Shown piece by piece: positions 11,716 to 21,411 of a stretch of DNA of 49,704 nt. The notes under the pieces are model-generated. The model ran no database searches. It saw only the letters and a list, made by a program, of their open reading frames with translations, and was not told the DNA's origin. Numbering within the stretch: position 1 is the first letter of the stretch; each line of letters begins with the position of its first letter. Source of the stretch: Alphaproteobacteria bacterium (lineage in GTDB: Bacteria > Pseudomonadota > Alphaproteobacteria > Sphingomonadales > Emcibacteraceae); contig JAJRQU010000084.1 in NCBI GenBank assembly GCA_024280095.1, forward strand, positions 1 to 49,704. The letters run 5' to 3'. Both the position numbers and the translations under genes were made by a program.

Positions 11716-12840
11716 ATGACACAAAAAAAAGACTTAAGCCAAGAAGAAAAAATCGCGCGACTTCAATTAATCAGGACAGAAAATGTCGGGCCAGTGACCT
11801 TTCGTCATCTATTGTCCAGATATAATACGGCCATTTCGGCGCTTGAGGCACTGCCTGCGTTAGCCCGAAGCGGCGGCCGGAAAAAACCTTTGGTCGCCGC
11901 AAAAAAATCCGCTATTATCAGAGAAATAGATTTCCTTACGAAACAAGGCGGTCACTTGATCATTTATGGCGATCAATATTATCCGGAAAACCTGATGGCG
12001 ACAGAGGATGCCCCGCCTGCACTCATGGCATTCGGCCATCTTCACTTGTTGGAACGTAAGAATTTTGCCATTGTTGGTGCAAGAAATTGTTCTGCTGTGG
12101 GAACACGGCTTGCAACCACTCTGGCCCGTGACATCGGGCAAGCGGGCTACGTTGTTTCCTCTGGTCTAGCGCGCGGCATTGATACGGCCGTGCATGATGG
12201 TGCGCTGGAGACCGGCACTATTGCCGTATTGGCCGGCGGCGCAGACATTATATATCCCCGCGAAAATGCCAAACTTTATGAATCTATTGTCAGAACAGGT
12301 CTGGTTCTGTCTGAAATGCCGCTTGGAACTCAGCCTCAGGCGCGGCATTTTCCGCGAAGGAACCGGATTATTTCCGGAATTTCCAAGGGGGTTCTCGTTG
12401 TTGAGGCAACCTATAAATCCGGCTCGTTAATTACCGCGAGGCTTGCCCTTGAACAGGGCCGAGAAGTTTTTGCGGTACCCGGATCACCTTTGGACCCCCG
12501 GGCAAAAGGCCCCAATGACTTAATCCGGCAAGGCGCGGTATTGGTGGAGAATGCGGAAAATATACTTGACGTTTTACGCCTGATGGATGATCAAAGAATA
12601 TCCGAACCGCAATATGATTTTTTTGAAAATACTTATCACCCTGAAATTCTTACCGATAACGATAAGCAAAACAGCATAAGGGGCATCATTCGAGACAAAC
12701 TATCTCATACGCCTGTGCCGATAGATGACCTGATCAGGTTAACTGAGTTTAGTCCTGCAGAAGTACAATCCATCCTGCTAGAACTGGAATTAGCGGGAGA
12801 AATCATCCGTTATCCCGGAAATAGGGTAGCTTTTTGTTAA
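11716..12840 (+). CDS. dprA: DNA-processing protein DprA
   Basis: DprA (Smf) binds incoming single-stranded DNA and loads RecA during transformation. It is widespread even in species not known to be competent. The 374-residue protein has an N-terminal helical region, then the Rossmann-like core with GARNCSAVGTRLA, SSGLARGIDTAVHDGAL, VLAGGADIIYPREN and FPRRNRIISGIS, and a C-terminal winged helix (about 310-374). The start at 11716 follows GGGGGTGG with a somewhat long spacer. It sits 28 bp after plsY and 72 bp before topA, the usual dprA-topA pairing. Confidence 0.96.
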   Translation: MTQKKDLSQEEKIARLQLIRTENVGPVTFRHLLSRYNTAISALEALPALARSGGRKKPLVAAKKSAIIREIDFLTKQGGHLIIYGDQYYPENLMATEDAPPALMAFGHLHLLERKNFAIVGARNCSAVGTRLATTLARDIGQAGYVVSSGLARGIDTAVHDGALETGTIAVLAGGADIIYPRENAKLYESIVRTGLVLSEMPLGTQPQARHFPRRNRIISGISKGVLVVEATYKSGSLITARLALEQGREVFAVPGSPLDPRAKGPNDLIRQGAVLVENAENILDVLRLMDDQRISEPQYDFFENTYHPEILTDNDKQNSIRGIIRDKLSHTPVPIDDLIRLTEFSPAEVQSILLELELAGEIIRYPGNRVAFC

Positions 12841-12912
12841 ACAAAAGAGTAAAAGCCCCTAGAACTAGGATTATAAGCTTTGTATAATTAATAACTGCAG
12901 AAACATACATAT

Positions 12913-15525
12913 ATGAAAACCGTTGTTGTAGAATCTCCGGCAAAAGCCAAAACCATTAATAAATATCTTGGTAAGGACTATATTGTTCTCGCCAGCTTTG
13001 GGCATGTGCGCGATTTGCCGTCCAAAAATGGTTCTGTCGATCCCGATGCAGACTTCTCAATGGTTTGGGAAGTTGATAGCGACAGCAAAAAACGCATAAA
13101 GGATATCGCCGACGCAACCCGGGATTCTGATGAACTTATTCTCGCAACCGACCCTGACCGCGAGGGAGAAGCCATATCATGGCATGTTCTTGAATTATTA
13201 AAAGCCAAGCGCGGTGTCATGAAAAATGTCGCCGTCAAGCGCGTGGTTTTCAATGAAATTACCAAATCCGCCATTTTAAAAGCAATGGATGCGCCCCGCG
13301 ATATTGATGAGCCGCTTGTTGATGCATATCTTGCACGAAGAGCGCTGGACTATCTTGTGGGCTTTAATTTGTCGCCGGTTTTATGGCGAAAACTTCCCGG
13401 CTCAAGGTCTGCGGGCCGCGTACAATCCGTATCCTTACGCCTGATTTGTGACCGTGAGCTGGAAATTGAACAATTTATTTCAGAAGAATATTGGAGCATT
13501 GATGTTCAATTGTCCACACCGGCAAAAGACATTTTTTCAACCCAGCTTTATCTTCTGAACGGTGAAAAAACAAAGAAGTTTACGTTAACCACGCAGCAGC
13601 AAGCTGCCGCTGCTGTTGACGCCATTAACAACAGCCAGTTTACCATATCAACTGTGGACAGCAAACCGGCCAACAGATATCCGTCTGCGCCCTTTATCAC
13701 GTCAACATTGCAGCAGGAAGCGGCAAGAAAACTCGGGTTTAATGCCCAACGTACCATGCGCTGCGCCCAAAAATTATATGAAGGCATTGATATCGGCGGT
13801 GAAACCGTTGGTTTAATTACCTATATGCGTACGGACGGCGTTACCATAGCGCAGGAGGCTATTGAGGGCTGCCGGAATGTTATCGCTTCTGAATATGGTC
13901 AGAATTATGTACCAGCAAAGCAGCGCCATTATAAAACCAAAGCAAAAAATGCGCAGGAAGGTCATGAAGCCGTCCGTCCCACAGATATGAAACGTTTGCC
14001 AAAGCATGTGGCCGCGCGCCTTGATGATGATCAAAAACGGCTTTATGAACTCATATGGAAACGGACTGTCGCCAGCCAAATGGCGGAAGCAAAATTCGAG
14101 CGTACCACGGCGGACATTCTGTCTCAAGATGGGAAAACAGGCCTACGCGCCACAGGTTCTGTGCAAATATTTGATGGTTTCCTGAAGCTGTATCAGGAAG
14201 GCCGCGATGATAGTGATACCGATGACAGCGATAATCGTCTTCCCAAATTGATTGAAGGCGAGAATGTTGAGCAGAATAAGGTGACGCCAAATCAGCATTT
14301 TACCGCGCCGCCGCCGCGTTTTACCGAGGCTTCACTGGTTAAAAAGATGGAAGAGCTCGGCATTGGCCGGCCCTCAACCTATGCCTCCGTATTGACTGTT
14401 CTTAGAGACCGTAATTATGTGGTCATGGATAAAAATCGTTTTATCCCCGAAGACAAAGGGCGTTTGGTTACTTCATTTCTGCAAATTTATTTTAGCAAAT
14501 ATGTGGAATTTGATTTCACCGCCAATCTGGAGGGGCTTCTTGATAAAGTCTCCAATGGGGAAATCCCATGGAAAAAAGTTTTGGCCGATTTCTGGGGTGA
14601 ATTTCATGAGGCAATTAACGACACAAAAGACCTGCGCGTATCCGAAGTGTTGGAAAATCTTAATCAGGTTTTAGCCCCCTTTATTTTTCCGGAAAAAGAA
14701 GATGGGTCAAAGCCGCGCGCCTGCCCGAAATGTAAAACCGGCACCCTCAGCCTTAAAACAAGCCGGTACGGCGCCTTTATTGGATGCTCTGATTATCCAG
14801 AATGTAACTACACCCGCAAAATGAATAACAGCAATGGTGATGATCCTGAGGGGGACGGCACGCGCCTGTTAGGTATCGATCCTGCAACCGAAATGGAAGT
14901 GACGGCCCGGTCAGGCCGCTTCGGGCCTTATGTTCAACTTGGCGAGCCTGTTGAAAAAGAAAAACCTAAACGAAGCTCTATTCCAAAAGGCATGCCGCCA
15001 GAGTCTGTGGATCTTGCCAAAGCATTGCAGCTTTTATCCTTGCCGCGCACCGTTGGCGATCACCCGGAAGATGGCAAAATCATTAAAACCGCCATTGGCC
15101 GCTTTGGGCCTTACGTTTCTCATGCCGGTATTTTTGCCAGCCTGAAAGATCCCGAGGATGTTTTCAACTTGGGTCTTAATCACGCCGTAGAACTGCTTGC
15201 GGAAGCCAAAAAGAAAAAAGGCGCGGCCGCCGTACCGATAAAAGAACTTGGCAATCATCCTGTGGACGGCGAACCGATCAATGTTTTTGAAGGGCGTTAT
15301 GGCCCTTACGTTAAGCATAAAAAGACCAATGCGACCATTCCAAAAGAGAAGGACCCCAAATCCGTAACTCTGGAAGAGGCCGTGGAATTAATCAAGGCGA
15401 GAGAAGCCAAGGGCAAGAATAAACCCGCCAAAAAGCCCGTCAAAAAGAAAGCCGCACCCAAGAAAAAAGCGGCCCCTAAGAAGAAGAAGAAGGCGGCGGT
15501 AAAGAAAACTGTGGCAAAGAGTTAG
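12913..15525 (+). CDS. topA: DNA topoisomerase I
   Basis: A type IA topoisomerase that relaxes negative supercoils by a single-strand break. The TOPRIM domain starts at ESPAKAKTINKYLG and includes the metal-binding DPDREGEAISWH. The active-site tyrosine is Y304 in TYMRTDG. A four-cysteine zinc module (CPKCKTGTLS...CSDYPEC) lies around residues 605-635. It is followed by zinc-less TopA C-terminal repeats (RFGPYVQLG, RFGPYVSHA, RYGPYVKHK) and a very Lys/Ala/Pro-rich tail of about 40 residues that probably binds DNA. No clear ribosome site precedes the ATG. The 870-residue length is normal for alphaproteobacteria. Confidence 0.97.
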   Translation: MKTVVVESPAKAKTINKYLGKDYIVLASFGHVRDLPSKNGSVDPDADFSMVWEVDSDSKKRIKDIADATRDSDELILATDPDREGEAISWHVLELLKAKRGVMKNVAVKRVVFNEITKSAILKAMDAPRDIDEPLVDAYLARRALDYLVGFNLSPVLWRKLPGSRSAGRVQSVSLRLICDRELEIEQFISEEYWSIDVQLSTPAKDIFSTQLYLLNGEKTKKFTLTTQQQAAAAVDAINNSQFTISTVDSKPANRYPSAPFITSTLQQEAARKLGFNAQRTMRCAQKLYEGIDIGGETVGLITYMRTDGVTIAQEAIEGCRNVIASEYGQNYVPAKQRHYKTKAKNAQEGHEAVRPTDMKRLPKHVAARLDDDQKRLYELIWKRTVASQMAEAKFERTTADILSQDGKTGLRATGSVQIFDGFLKLYQEGRDDSDTDDSDNRLPKLIEGENVEQNKVTPNQHFTAPPPRFTEASLVKKMEELGIGRPSTYASVLTVLRDRNYVVMDKNRFIPEDKGRLVTSFLQIYFSKYVEFDFTANLEGLLDKVSNGEIPWKKVLADFWGEFHEAINDTKDLRVSEVLENLNQVLAPFIFPEKEDGSKPRACPKCKTGTLSLKTSRYGAFIGCSDYPECNYTRKMNNSNGDDPEGDGTRLLGIDPATEMEVTARSGRFGPYVQLGEPVEKEKPKRSSIPKGMPPESVDLAKALQLLSLPRTVGDHPEDGKIIKTAIGRFGPYVSHAGIFASLKDPEDVFNLGLNHAVELLAEAKKKKGAAAVPIKELGNHPVDGEPINVFEGRYGPYVKHKKTNATIPKEKDPKSVTLEEAVELIKAREAKGKNKPAKKPVKKKAAPKKKAAPKKKKKAAVKKTVAKS

Positions 15526-15527
15526 GC

Positions 15528-17813
15528 ATGGCTTCACGCGCGAACATCCCCTTCCCCACCAAGGATGACATACTTGCCTATGTAAAAGATAATCCTGGAA
15601 AGATTTCAAAACGGGATATTTCCAGAGCCTTCCACATACGCGGTGATCAACGTATATTTCTTAAACAACTGCTTCGTGAGATGACCGAAGAGGGGCTTTT
15701 GGATAAGGGCCATAAGAGGCAAATACATATGGGCGGGGAATTGCCGCCTGTTACGGTTGTTGAAATTACGGGCATTGATAAAATGGGCGATCTTATGGCC
15801 CGGCCAGCCGAATGGAAATTTGATGATAAGCCGCCGCCGATCACCATTTTCGCCAATGACAAACGCGCAAACTTACGCATTCGGGATCAAGCCCTCGTGC
15901 GGCTTAATCGCGACCGTGATGTCAAAGAAACCTCCTATGTCGCTAGCGTGATCCGCAAGCTCGAAACAACTTCTGCATTGGTCATGGGCGTATTCACCAT
16001 AGAAGACGAGAATATTGCCCATGTTCAGCCCACCGATAAAAAAAACCGCGATCAATATCTGATTGCCAAATGTGATTGGAACGGGGCAAAGGACGACGAA
16101 CTCGTCCTAATAGATACGCGAATAAAGAAAACATCCCGCAGGCATATGGGGCCAAAACGCGGCGTTGTAAAAGAATGTTTGGGAACATTGGATGAACCAA
16201 AATCCATTAGCCTTATTGCCATCCATTCTCAAGGCATCCTAACCGAATTTTCTGATCAAGCCGTTATAGAGGCAGAAAAATCTGTGCCGCCTGAACTGGG
16301 CAATAGAACAGATTTACGGGATATTCCCCTCATCACGGTTGATCCGGCGGATGCCCGTGATCATGATGATGCCATTTGGGCCGAAAAAGATGAAGACCCC
16401 AAAAATGAAGGGGGCTGGCATGTGATGATTGCCATTGCCGATGTGGCCCATTATGTAACGCCGGGATCAGCTCTTGAAAAAGATGCCTGGATAAGAGGAA
16501 ATTCCACGTATTTCCCAGACCGGGTTGTCCCCATGCTGCCTGAGGCCCTGTCTAACGGCTTATGCTCGCTAAAAGAGGGCGAAGATCGCTATACGCTGGC
16601 GGTTCATATCTGGTTCGATAAACGCGGCAAGAAAATTCGTCATAAATTTGTCCGGGGCTTGATGCGGTCTGCCGCCGGGCTGTCCTATGAAGAATTCCAG
16701 AATGCCCATGAGGGTGTGGTAAGCGACAAAGCGGCCAATTTGCTGGATACGGTCATAAAACCGTTATATGACGCTTATGAATGCCTTAAAAAGGGCAGAG
16801 AATACCGTGAGCCTTTAAATCTCGTCATGCCGGAACGTAAAATTGAATTAGACGACATAGGCAATGTCATTGGCATACATCCCCGAAAATCTCTGGAAGC
16901 CCATAAGCTGGTCGAGGAATTTATGATTCAGGCCAATGTGGCCGCTGCAGAGGAGCTGGAGTCTAAAGTTTGGCCTTGTATATACCGCGTTCATGAACAG
17001 CCAAGCGAAGAAAAGCTCAATAACTTACGTGAATTTCTGGCCAGCCTGGGATATAATTTTGCCAAGGGCATGGTACAGCAGCCGAAACTATTCAATAATA
17101 TTCTGCGTAAAGTAGTGGACAGCCCCCACCAAGAGGTGATCAACGTCATTATCCTGCGCACCCAGTCCCAAGCCATATATAGCACAGACAATCTTGGCCA
17201 TTTTGGCTTGTCCCTTGCCCGCTACGCCCATTTCACCTCGCCTATCCGCCGCTATGCGGATTTAATGGTGCATCGGGCCTTGATTGGTGCTTTAAACCTC
17301 GGGCCCGACGGTCTTGCTAAACTTGACCGGGCGAAACTTGTTGAAACAGCAGCGCATATTAGTAAAACAGAGCGAATCTCCATGATCGCGGAGCGGGAAT
17401 CTACGGATCGATATGTGGCCGCCTATATGGCGCAGCATGTGGGCGAGCAGTTTTCCGCTAAAATAGCGGGTGTCAGCCGGGCGGGCCTGTTTGTTGCCTT
17501 TGATGAAAGCGGCGGCGATGGCTTTATTCCTGTCTCCTCCATGGTGGGGGATTACTTCCGTCATGATAAAGAGCTTCACATGCTGGAAGGAGAATATACC
17601 GGCCTTATATACCAGCTTGGCGCAGCCGTTACCGTGCGTCTTAAAGAGGCAAACAGGATGACCGGCGGATTACTTTGTGAATTGATTGATGAGCAGTTAA
17701 CGTCTAAGGCAAACCGTAAAAAAAGCGCCTCACGCGGGCGGGGCAAAGGCGGCAAACACCGCAAAGGTGCCCCGTCAAACAGAGGCCACAAAACGCGCCA
17801 GCAGAAAAGATAG
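15528..17813 (+). CDS. rnr: ribonuclease R
   Basis: A 3'-to-5' exoribonuclease that degrades structured RNA. The 761-residue protein has an N-terminal winged-helix region, cold-shock OB domains, an RNB catalytic domain (the metal-binding Asp cluster is in the DPADARDHDDAIWAEKDED region; HFTSPIRRYADLMVHR is near 560), a C-terminal S1 domain (about 640-720) and a strongly basic tail rich in Arg, Lys and Gly. Its ATG is two bases after the topA stop, so the two are co-translated. This topA-rnr-rpmG order is common in alphaproteobacteria. Confidence 0.97.
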   Translation: MASRANIPFPTKDDILAYVKDNPGKISKRDISRAFHIRGDQRIFLKQLLREMTEEGLLDKGHKRQIHMGGELPPVTVVEITGIDKMGDLMARPAEWKFDDKPPPITIFANDKRANLRIRDQALVRLNRDRDVKETSYVASVIRKLETTSALVMGVFTIEDENIAHVQPTDKKNRDQYLIAKCDWNGAKDDELVLIDTRIKKTSRRHMGPKRGVVKECLGTLDEPKSISLIAIHSQGILTEFSDQAVIEAEKSVPPELGNRTDLRDIPLITVDPADARDHDDAIWAEKDEDPKNEGGWHVMIAIADVAHYVTPGSALEKDAWIRGNSTYFPDRVVPMLPEALSNGLCSLKEGEDRYTLAVHIWFDKRGKKIRHKFVRGLMRSAAGLSYEEFQNAHEGVVSDKAANLLDTVIKPLYDAYECLKKGREYREPLNLVMPERKIELDDIGNVIGIHPRKSLEAHKLVEEFMIQANVAAAEELESKVWPCIYRVHEQPSEEKLNNLREFLASLGYNFAKGMVQQPKLFNNILRKVVDSPHQEVINVIILRTQSQAIYSTDNLGHFGLSLARYAHFTSPIRRYADLMVHRALIGALNLGPDGLAKLDRAKLVETAAHISKTERISMIAERESTDRYVAAYMAQHVGEQFSAKIAGVSRAGLFVAFDESGGDGFIPVSSMVGDYFRHDKELHMLEGEYTGLIYQLGAAVTVRLKEANRMTGGLLCELIDEQLTSKANRKKSASRGRGKGGKHRKGAPSNRGHKTRQQKR

Positions 17814-17910
17814 ATTTATCTGACTTTTCCAATGCTTTTACTTGACTTGAACGCCAATAACTGTATTTTCCCCACACGTATTTTAGAATTTTAATGAGGG
17901 AGTCAGAAAC

Positions 17911-18078
17911 ATGGCGAAATCTACAGTGGTAAAAATTAAACTCGTCAGCACGGCAGGTACTGGCTACTATTATGTCACAAAGAAAAACCCGCGTAATATT
18001 ACGGAAAAAATGACTTTCCGCAAATATGATCCGGTTGTGCGCAAGCATGTGGAATTTAAAGAGCATAAAATTAAATAA
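17911..18078 (+). CDS. rpmG: 50S ribosomal protein L33
   Basis: A 55-residue protein beginning [20 protein letters not shown] and ending EHKIK, the full length for bacterial L33. There are no cysteines, so this is the zinc-independent (C-minus) form, and there is no zinc-ribbon dependence to expect. The ATG has AGGGAG about 10 nt upstream. It closes the rightward cluster that includes rnr and topA, and a hairpin terminator lies about 25 bp downstream. Confidence 0.97.
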   Translation: MAKSTVVKIKLVSTAGTGYYYVTKKNPRNITEKMTFRKYDPVVRKHVEFKEHKIK

Positions 18079-18101
18079 TTTTTTGTTTTTGGCTAAAAAT
18101 T

Positions 18102-18139
18102 AAACGATCTGCGCCAATTGGTTCAGATCGTTTTTTTTA
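18102..18139. terminator. rho-independent terminator after rpmG (probably bidirectional)
   Basis: AACGATCTG pairs with CAGATCGTT across a 12-nt loop and is followed by a run of eight T on the plus strand. On the minus strand the same stem is followed by TAATTTTTAG, so it may also terminate pleD transcripts coming from the right. Confidence 0.88.
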
Positions 18140-18165
18140 TTTAAAAACATGAGAGTAAACAATTC

Positions 18166-19536
18166 TCAATCTAGGCTCATAACTTGATTTCGGCCATTTT
18201 CTTTTGCCTTATATAACGCGGTATCAGCAGAAACCAATAGTTTACTGCTGGATAGATTTTTATCACCCGCAAGGGCAAGGCCTATACTAACCGTTACCCT
18301 TATGGGCGTTTCAGAGCCAGAAATAACGAACGGTTCATCTGCGATAGCCCGGCAAAGCCGATCTGCGACAAAACGGGCATATTCCAAATTGGTCTCCGGC
18401 ATTACGATGACAAATTCCTCACCGCCGAAACGTGCGGCAAGGTCAATATTTCTTATATTATTCGTCACCCTATCCGCAAACTCTTTGAGGACTTCATCAC
18501 CGGATATATGGCCGTAGGTATCATTGACAACTTTAAACTTATCAAGGTCCATCATCAACAAAGATACTTTTTTACGTTTATCATTTTCTTTCGCCATAAG
18601 GTTATCCAAATGGGTTGATAGAAAATGCCGATTATACAGTCCCGTGACAGAATCAGTCATGGCCATTTGAATGCTTTTTTGGTTATTACGGCGCAAACTA
18701 TTCGCATATCTATTCTGACGAATTTGTGATTTAGCACGGGCGACCAATTCATTTTTATCAACAGGACGCGTAATATAATCTGAAACACCAAGCTCCATAG
18801 CCTTCACCATCTGATTACCCTCCCCCTCCTCAACAAGAACCAGAATCGGGATTTTTCGCGTAATTTCAGATGATCGCAGTTGCGAACATAACCGAAAACC
18901 ATCCGTTTCATTGAGGCTCAAGCTGATGATAAAAAGATCATATTGATCAAGATTTGGGGCAGTAATTTCTCCTGTTTCCACAGCATCTACATCAATTTTT
19001 GCAATATCTGCCATATAGTTGGATATTCTTTCAGCTACTCTTGAATAATCTTCAACCAAAAGAACTTTTGCATTTCGCATATTTACATTCTGATTTAAGT
19101 CCGTCCCCATGTTTATACCGAAATTCTGGCTTGTCGTTTCGCGCATACGCAGCTCATCCATCAACAGCTTTAAGCGTGCCAATGATCGAACACGCGCAAA
19201 TAATGGCAAGTCTGATACAGGTTTCGTCAGGAAATCATCCGCGCCGGCCTCAATACCCGCCACGCGGTCTTTTGCTTGATCAAGGGCTGTTACCATTATG
19301 ACAGGAATATGCGCGGTTTTAGGGTTTGACCGTATGCGCCGGCATACTTCAAACCCGTCCATACCCGGCATCATAACATCCAAAAGAATAATATCAGGAT
19401 GTTCTTCATCAATAATTTTCAGGGCTTCTTCACCGTTCATAGCTGTTAAAACATCAAAATATTCGCTGGTTAATTTTGCCTCCAGCAATTTAACATTTTG
19501 AATCACGTCATCAACAACAAGTACGCGTGCCGTCAT
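18166..19536 (-). CDS. pleD: response regulator/diguanylate cyclase PleD
   Basis: PleD makes cyclic di-GMP when phosphorylated and drives the motile-to-sessile cell-pole transition in stalked alphaproteobacteria. The 456-residue protein has a receiver domain with phospho-acceptor D53, a second degenerate receiver (about 150-270), and a GGDEF domain with active site GGEEF at 371-375. The inhibitory I-site RxxD (RNID) is intact five residues before it, so product feedback is expected. It lies 8 bp downstream of divK on the same strand, the conserved divK-pleD operon. DivK, the kinase PleC and the kinase DivJ are its known partners in Caulobacter. Confidence 0.97.
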   Translation of the reverse strand: MTARVLVVDDVIQNVKLLEAKLTSEYFDVLTAMNGEEALKIIDEEHPDIILLDVMMPGMDGFEVCRRIRSNPKTAHIPVIMVTALDQAKDRVAGIEAGADDFLTKPVSDLPLFARVRSLARLKLLMDELRMRETTSQNFGINMGTDLNQNVNMRNAKVLLVEDYSRVAERISNYMADIAKIDVDAVETGEITAPNLDQYDLFIISLSLNETDGFRLCSQLRSSEITRKIPILVLVEEGEGNQMVKAMELGVSDYITRPVDKNELVARAKSQIRQNRYANSLRRNNQKSIQMAMTDSVTGLYNRHFLSTHLDNLMAKENDKRKKVSLLMMDLDKFKVVNDTYGHISGDEVLKEFADRVTNNIRNIDLAARFGGEEFVIVMPETNLEYARFVADRLCRAIADEPFVISGSETPIRVTVSIGLALAGDKNLSSSKLLVSADTALYKAKENGRNQVMSLD

Positions 19537-19544
19537 TTAAATTC

Positions 19545-19910
19545 TCACTTCACAAATTTTTTGACAGTTTCAATAAAATTACCCACAGAAATCGGTTTTG
19601 CAATATAGGCTTCGCAGCCGCCGGCCCTGATTTTTTCTTCATCGCCTTTCATGGCGAAAGCCGTTACGGCGATAATGGGGATAGACCGTAAATCTTCGTC
19701 TTCTTTGATCCATTTGGTTACTTCCAAACCAGAAACTTCCGGAAGTTGAATATCCATCAAAATAAGATCAGGCTTTTCCTCCCGCGCAAGGGCGAGTGCC
19801 TTCATACCTTCTTGCGTTTGGATCGTATCATATCCATGCGCATGAAGAAGGTCACAAAAAAGTTTCATATTTAATTCATTGTCTTCAACAACAAGTATTT
19901 TTTTTCGCAT
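19545..19910 (-). CDS. divK: single-domain response regulator DivK
   Basis: A 121-residue stand-alone receiver domain with no output domain. The acidic pair is E9/D10, the phospho-acceptor is D53 in [10 protein letters not shown], and the switch T (VTAFAM) and K (IAKPIS) are present. In Caulobacter DivK shuttles between DivJ and PleC and, through DivL, lowers CtrA activity to control polarity and cell-cycle progress. Its pairing with pleD supports the specific name rather than a generic receiver. The upstream region (19911-20082) carries a 17-bp palindrome. Confidence 0.95.
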   Translation of the reverse strand: MRKKILVVEDNELNMKLFCDLLHAHGYDTIQTQEGMKALALAREEKPDLILMDIQLPEVSGLEVTKWIKEDEDLRSIPIIAVTAFAMKGDEEKIRAGGCEAYIAKPISVGNFIETVKKFVK

Positions 19911-19974
19911 TCAACTATCCTGATTATTTCTTTAGTGAACTGCACCCTAATATTGATGTAGGTTTATAGTTTAC

Positions 19975-19991
19975 TGTAGCATTATGCTACA
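19975..19991. repeat. 17-bp perfect palindrome in divK/DUF3572 intergenic region
   Basis: TGTAGCAT-T-ATGCTACA lies between the divergent divK and DUF3572 genes. On either strand it is not followed by a T-run (A-run on the plus side), so it is not a terminator. A dimeric-regulator operator is a reasonable reading. Confidence 0.45.
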
Positions 19992-20082
19992 AAAATATTA
20001 GCATCTTATGAATAAGCTGTTAACAAAAGCTTTCTCGTGTATAAATAACCTTAGATTTCTTCAATAAAGGTTAGTATTTATC

Positions 20083-20364
20083 ATGAATTATGATCAAGCT
20101 GAAATTCTTGGCTTGTTGGCTTTGACCCATATGGCGGAAAATCATGATGTTTTAGCCGCCTATCTAGACCTGTCAGGCATTACGCCAGATGAATTAAAAA
20201 AATCTGCCTCTGATCCGCTAACATTAGGTAGTATACTGGATTACTTCCTGCAAAACGAAAAAAGATTGATCACATTTTGTGACGTTAATAATATTCCGCC
20301 GGAACAGCTGGCTAAAGCGAGATTGCACCTTCCAGGCGCAGAAACGCCGCCCTACTCACCCTGA
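20083..20364 (+). CDS. DUF3572 family protein
   Basis: A 93-residue, mostly helical cytoplasmic protein matching the DUF3572 family of alphaproteobacteria (the ALTHMAENHDVLAAYLDLSGI pattern near the start and LGSILDYFLQNEKRLITFC in the middle). Its function is unknown. AAAGG precedes the ATG. It is regularly found beside divK-pleD in alphaproteobacteria, which may mean shared regulation, but this is context only. It is followed 34 bp later by the HAD-like gene on the same strand. Confidence 0.85.
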   Translation: MNYDQAEILGLLALTHMAENHDVLAAYLDLSGITPDELKKSASDPLTLGSILDYFLQNEKRLITFCDVNNIPPEQLAKARLHLPGAETPPYSP

Positions 20365-20398
20365 ATTATTGCTCTAAATTAAATAAGAAACCATAAAA

Positions 20399-21049
20399 AT
20401 GAAATTTGCTCTAGAGCAATTAAAAACCGTTTCCTTAACGTCATCCCGGCCCCTTATTATTTCAGATGCTGATGAGGTTATTTTACATTTTTCAAATTTA
20501 CTGTCTCAATATCTGCTTACTCAAGGAATGTACGTCATATTTACCAGCTATAATCTGGAAGGAAATATCAAATATATTGATACGGATAAGCCTGTTGATA
20601 GCGGGCTGTTTAAAGAATTAATTGATGATTATTTTGAAAATAACGTTGAAAAACAAGCCGTTGTCAAGGGAGCCGTAGAGCATCTTGGTAATTTATCAGA
20701 ATATTGTGACATTATAATTCTCACCAATATTCCCCATGCTTATGCCGATCGTCGGCGCACGAAATTAGCACAATTGGGCATAAATTATCCTATGATATCA
20801 AGCAGTGGCCCAAAAGGCCCCATCATGAAAGCCATCCGAAAAAAAACAGCTGAGAAATTAATTTTCATTGATGACATCAGTCACCACCATGAATCAGTCG
20901 CACAACATGTCCCTGAGGCTCTTCGGATACAGTTTATTGCGGATAGGCAGCTTAATAAACTGGAAAAACAGGCCGCACACAGCCATCACAGATGTCATGA
21001 GTGGTCTGATATAGAGCATGTTATCAAAGGATATTTACATGACACGTGA
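20399..21049 (+). CDS. HAD-like hydrolase of unknown substrate
   Basis: A 216-residue protein with the four HAD signatures in reduced form: IISDADEVI near residue 22 (a DxDE version of motif I), IIILTNIP (motif II Thr), a Lys in SGPKGPIMKAI, and FIDDISHH (motif IV Asp pair). The second motif-I aspartate is followed by Glu rather than the usual Gly/Thr/Val. The C-terminus is rich in histidine (HHHES, HSHHRCHEW). It could be a phosphatase, but the substrate is unknown. Its stop overlaps the next gene by 11 bp, suggesting coupling with the MmcQ/YjbR protein. Confidence 0.7.
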   Translation: MKFALEQLKTVSLTSSRPLIISDADEVILHFSNLLSQYLLTQGMYVIFTSYNLEGNIKYIDTDKPVDSGLFKELIDDYFENNVEKQAVVKGAVEHLGNLSEYCDIIILTNIPHAYADRRRTKLAQLGINYPMISSSGPKGPIMKAIRKKTAEKLIFIDDISHHHESVAQHVPEALRIQFIADRQLNKLEKQAAHSHHRCHEWSDIEHVIKGYLHDT

Positions 21050-21395
21050 AGAATTTGATGTATTTTGCAGCAAACTAAAGTCTACAACAAATGTGATCCA
21101 GTGGGGCAATGCTACTGTCTGGAAAATAGGCGGAAAAATATTTGCCGTATGCTCACATTGGGGTTTGGGTGAAGAACAAAAAGTAAGTTTCAAATGCTCG
21201 GATCACAGCTATCATATCTTGTGTGAACTTCCCGGAATTATCCCTGCGCCCTATCTCGCCCGCGCCAAATGGGTGCAAATCACCAATAAAGATGCCATGG
21301 GTGACGATGATATTCGCGCATATATTGACATAGCCTATAAGATAATCTGCAAAAAACTTACCCGCGCCAAAAGAGCAGAACTCGGCATTGAGTAA
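21039..21395 (+). CDS. MmcQ/YjbR family protein
   Basis: A protein of about 118 residues from ATG 21039, with the MmcQ/YjbR fold features: MTREEFDVFCSKL, then a hydrophobic WKIGGKIFAV strand pair, SFKC, and a WVQI segment. Members are small alpha/beta proteins annotated as DNA-binding or double-wing motif proteins, but a role has not been established. A longer frame begins at 21018 within the HAD-like gene. The ATG at 21039, with AAAGGA 8 nt upstream, matches the family N-terminus and overlaps the preceding gene by 11 bp. Confidence 0.8.
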   Translation: MTREEFDVFCSKLKSTTNVIQWGNATVWKIGGKIFAVCSHWGLGEEQKVSFKCSDHSYHILCELPGIIPAPYLARAKWVQITNKDAMGDDDIRAYIDIAYKIICKKLTRAKRAELGIE

Positions 21396-21411
21396 GCCTG
21401 CGCACCATGCT

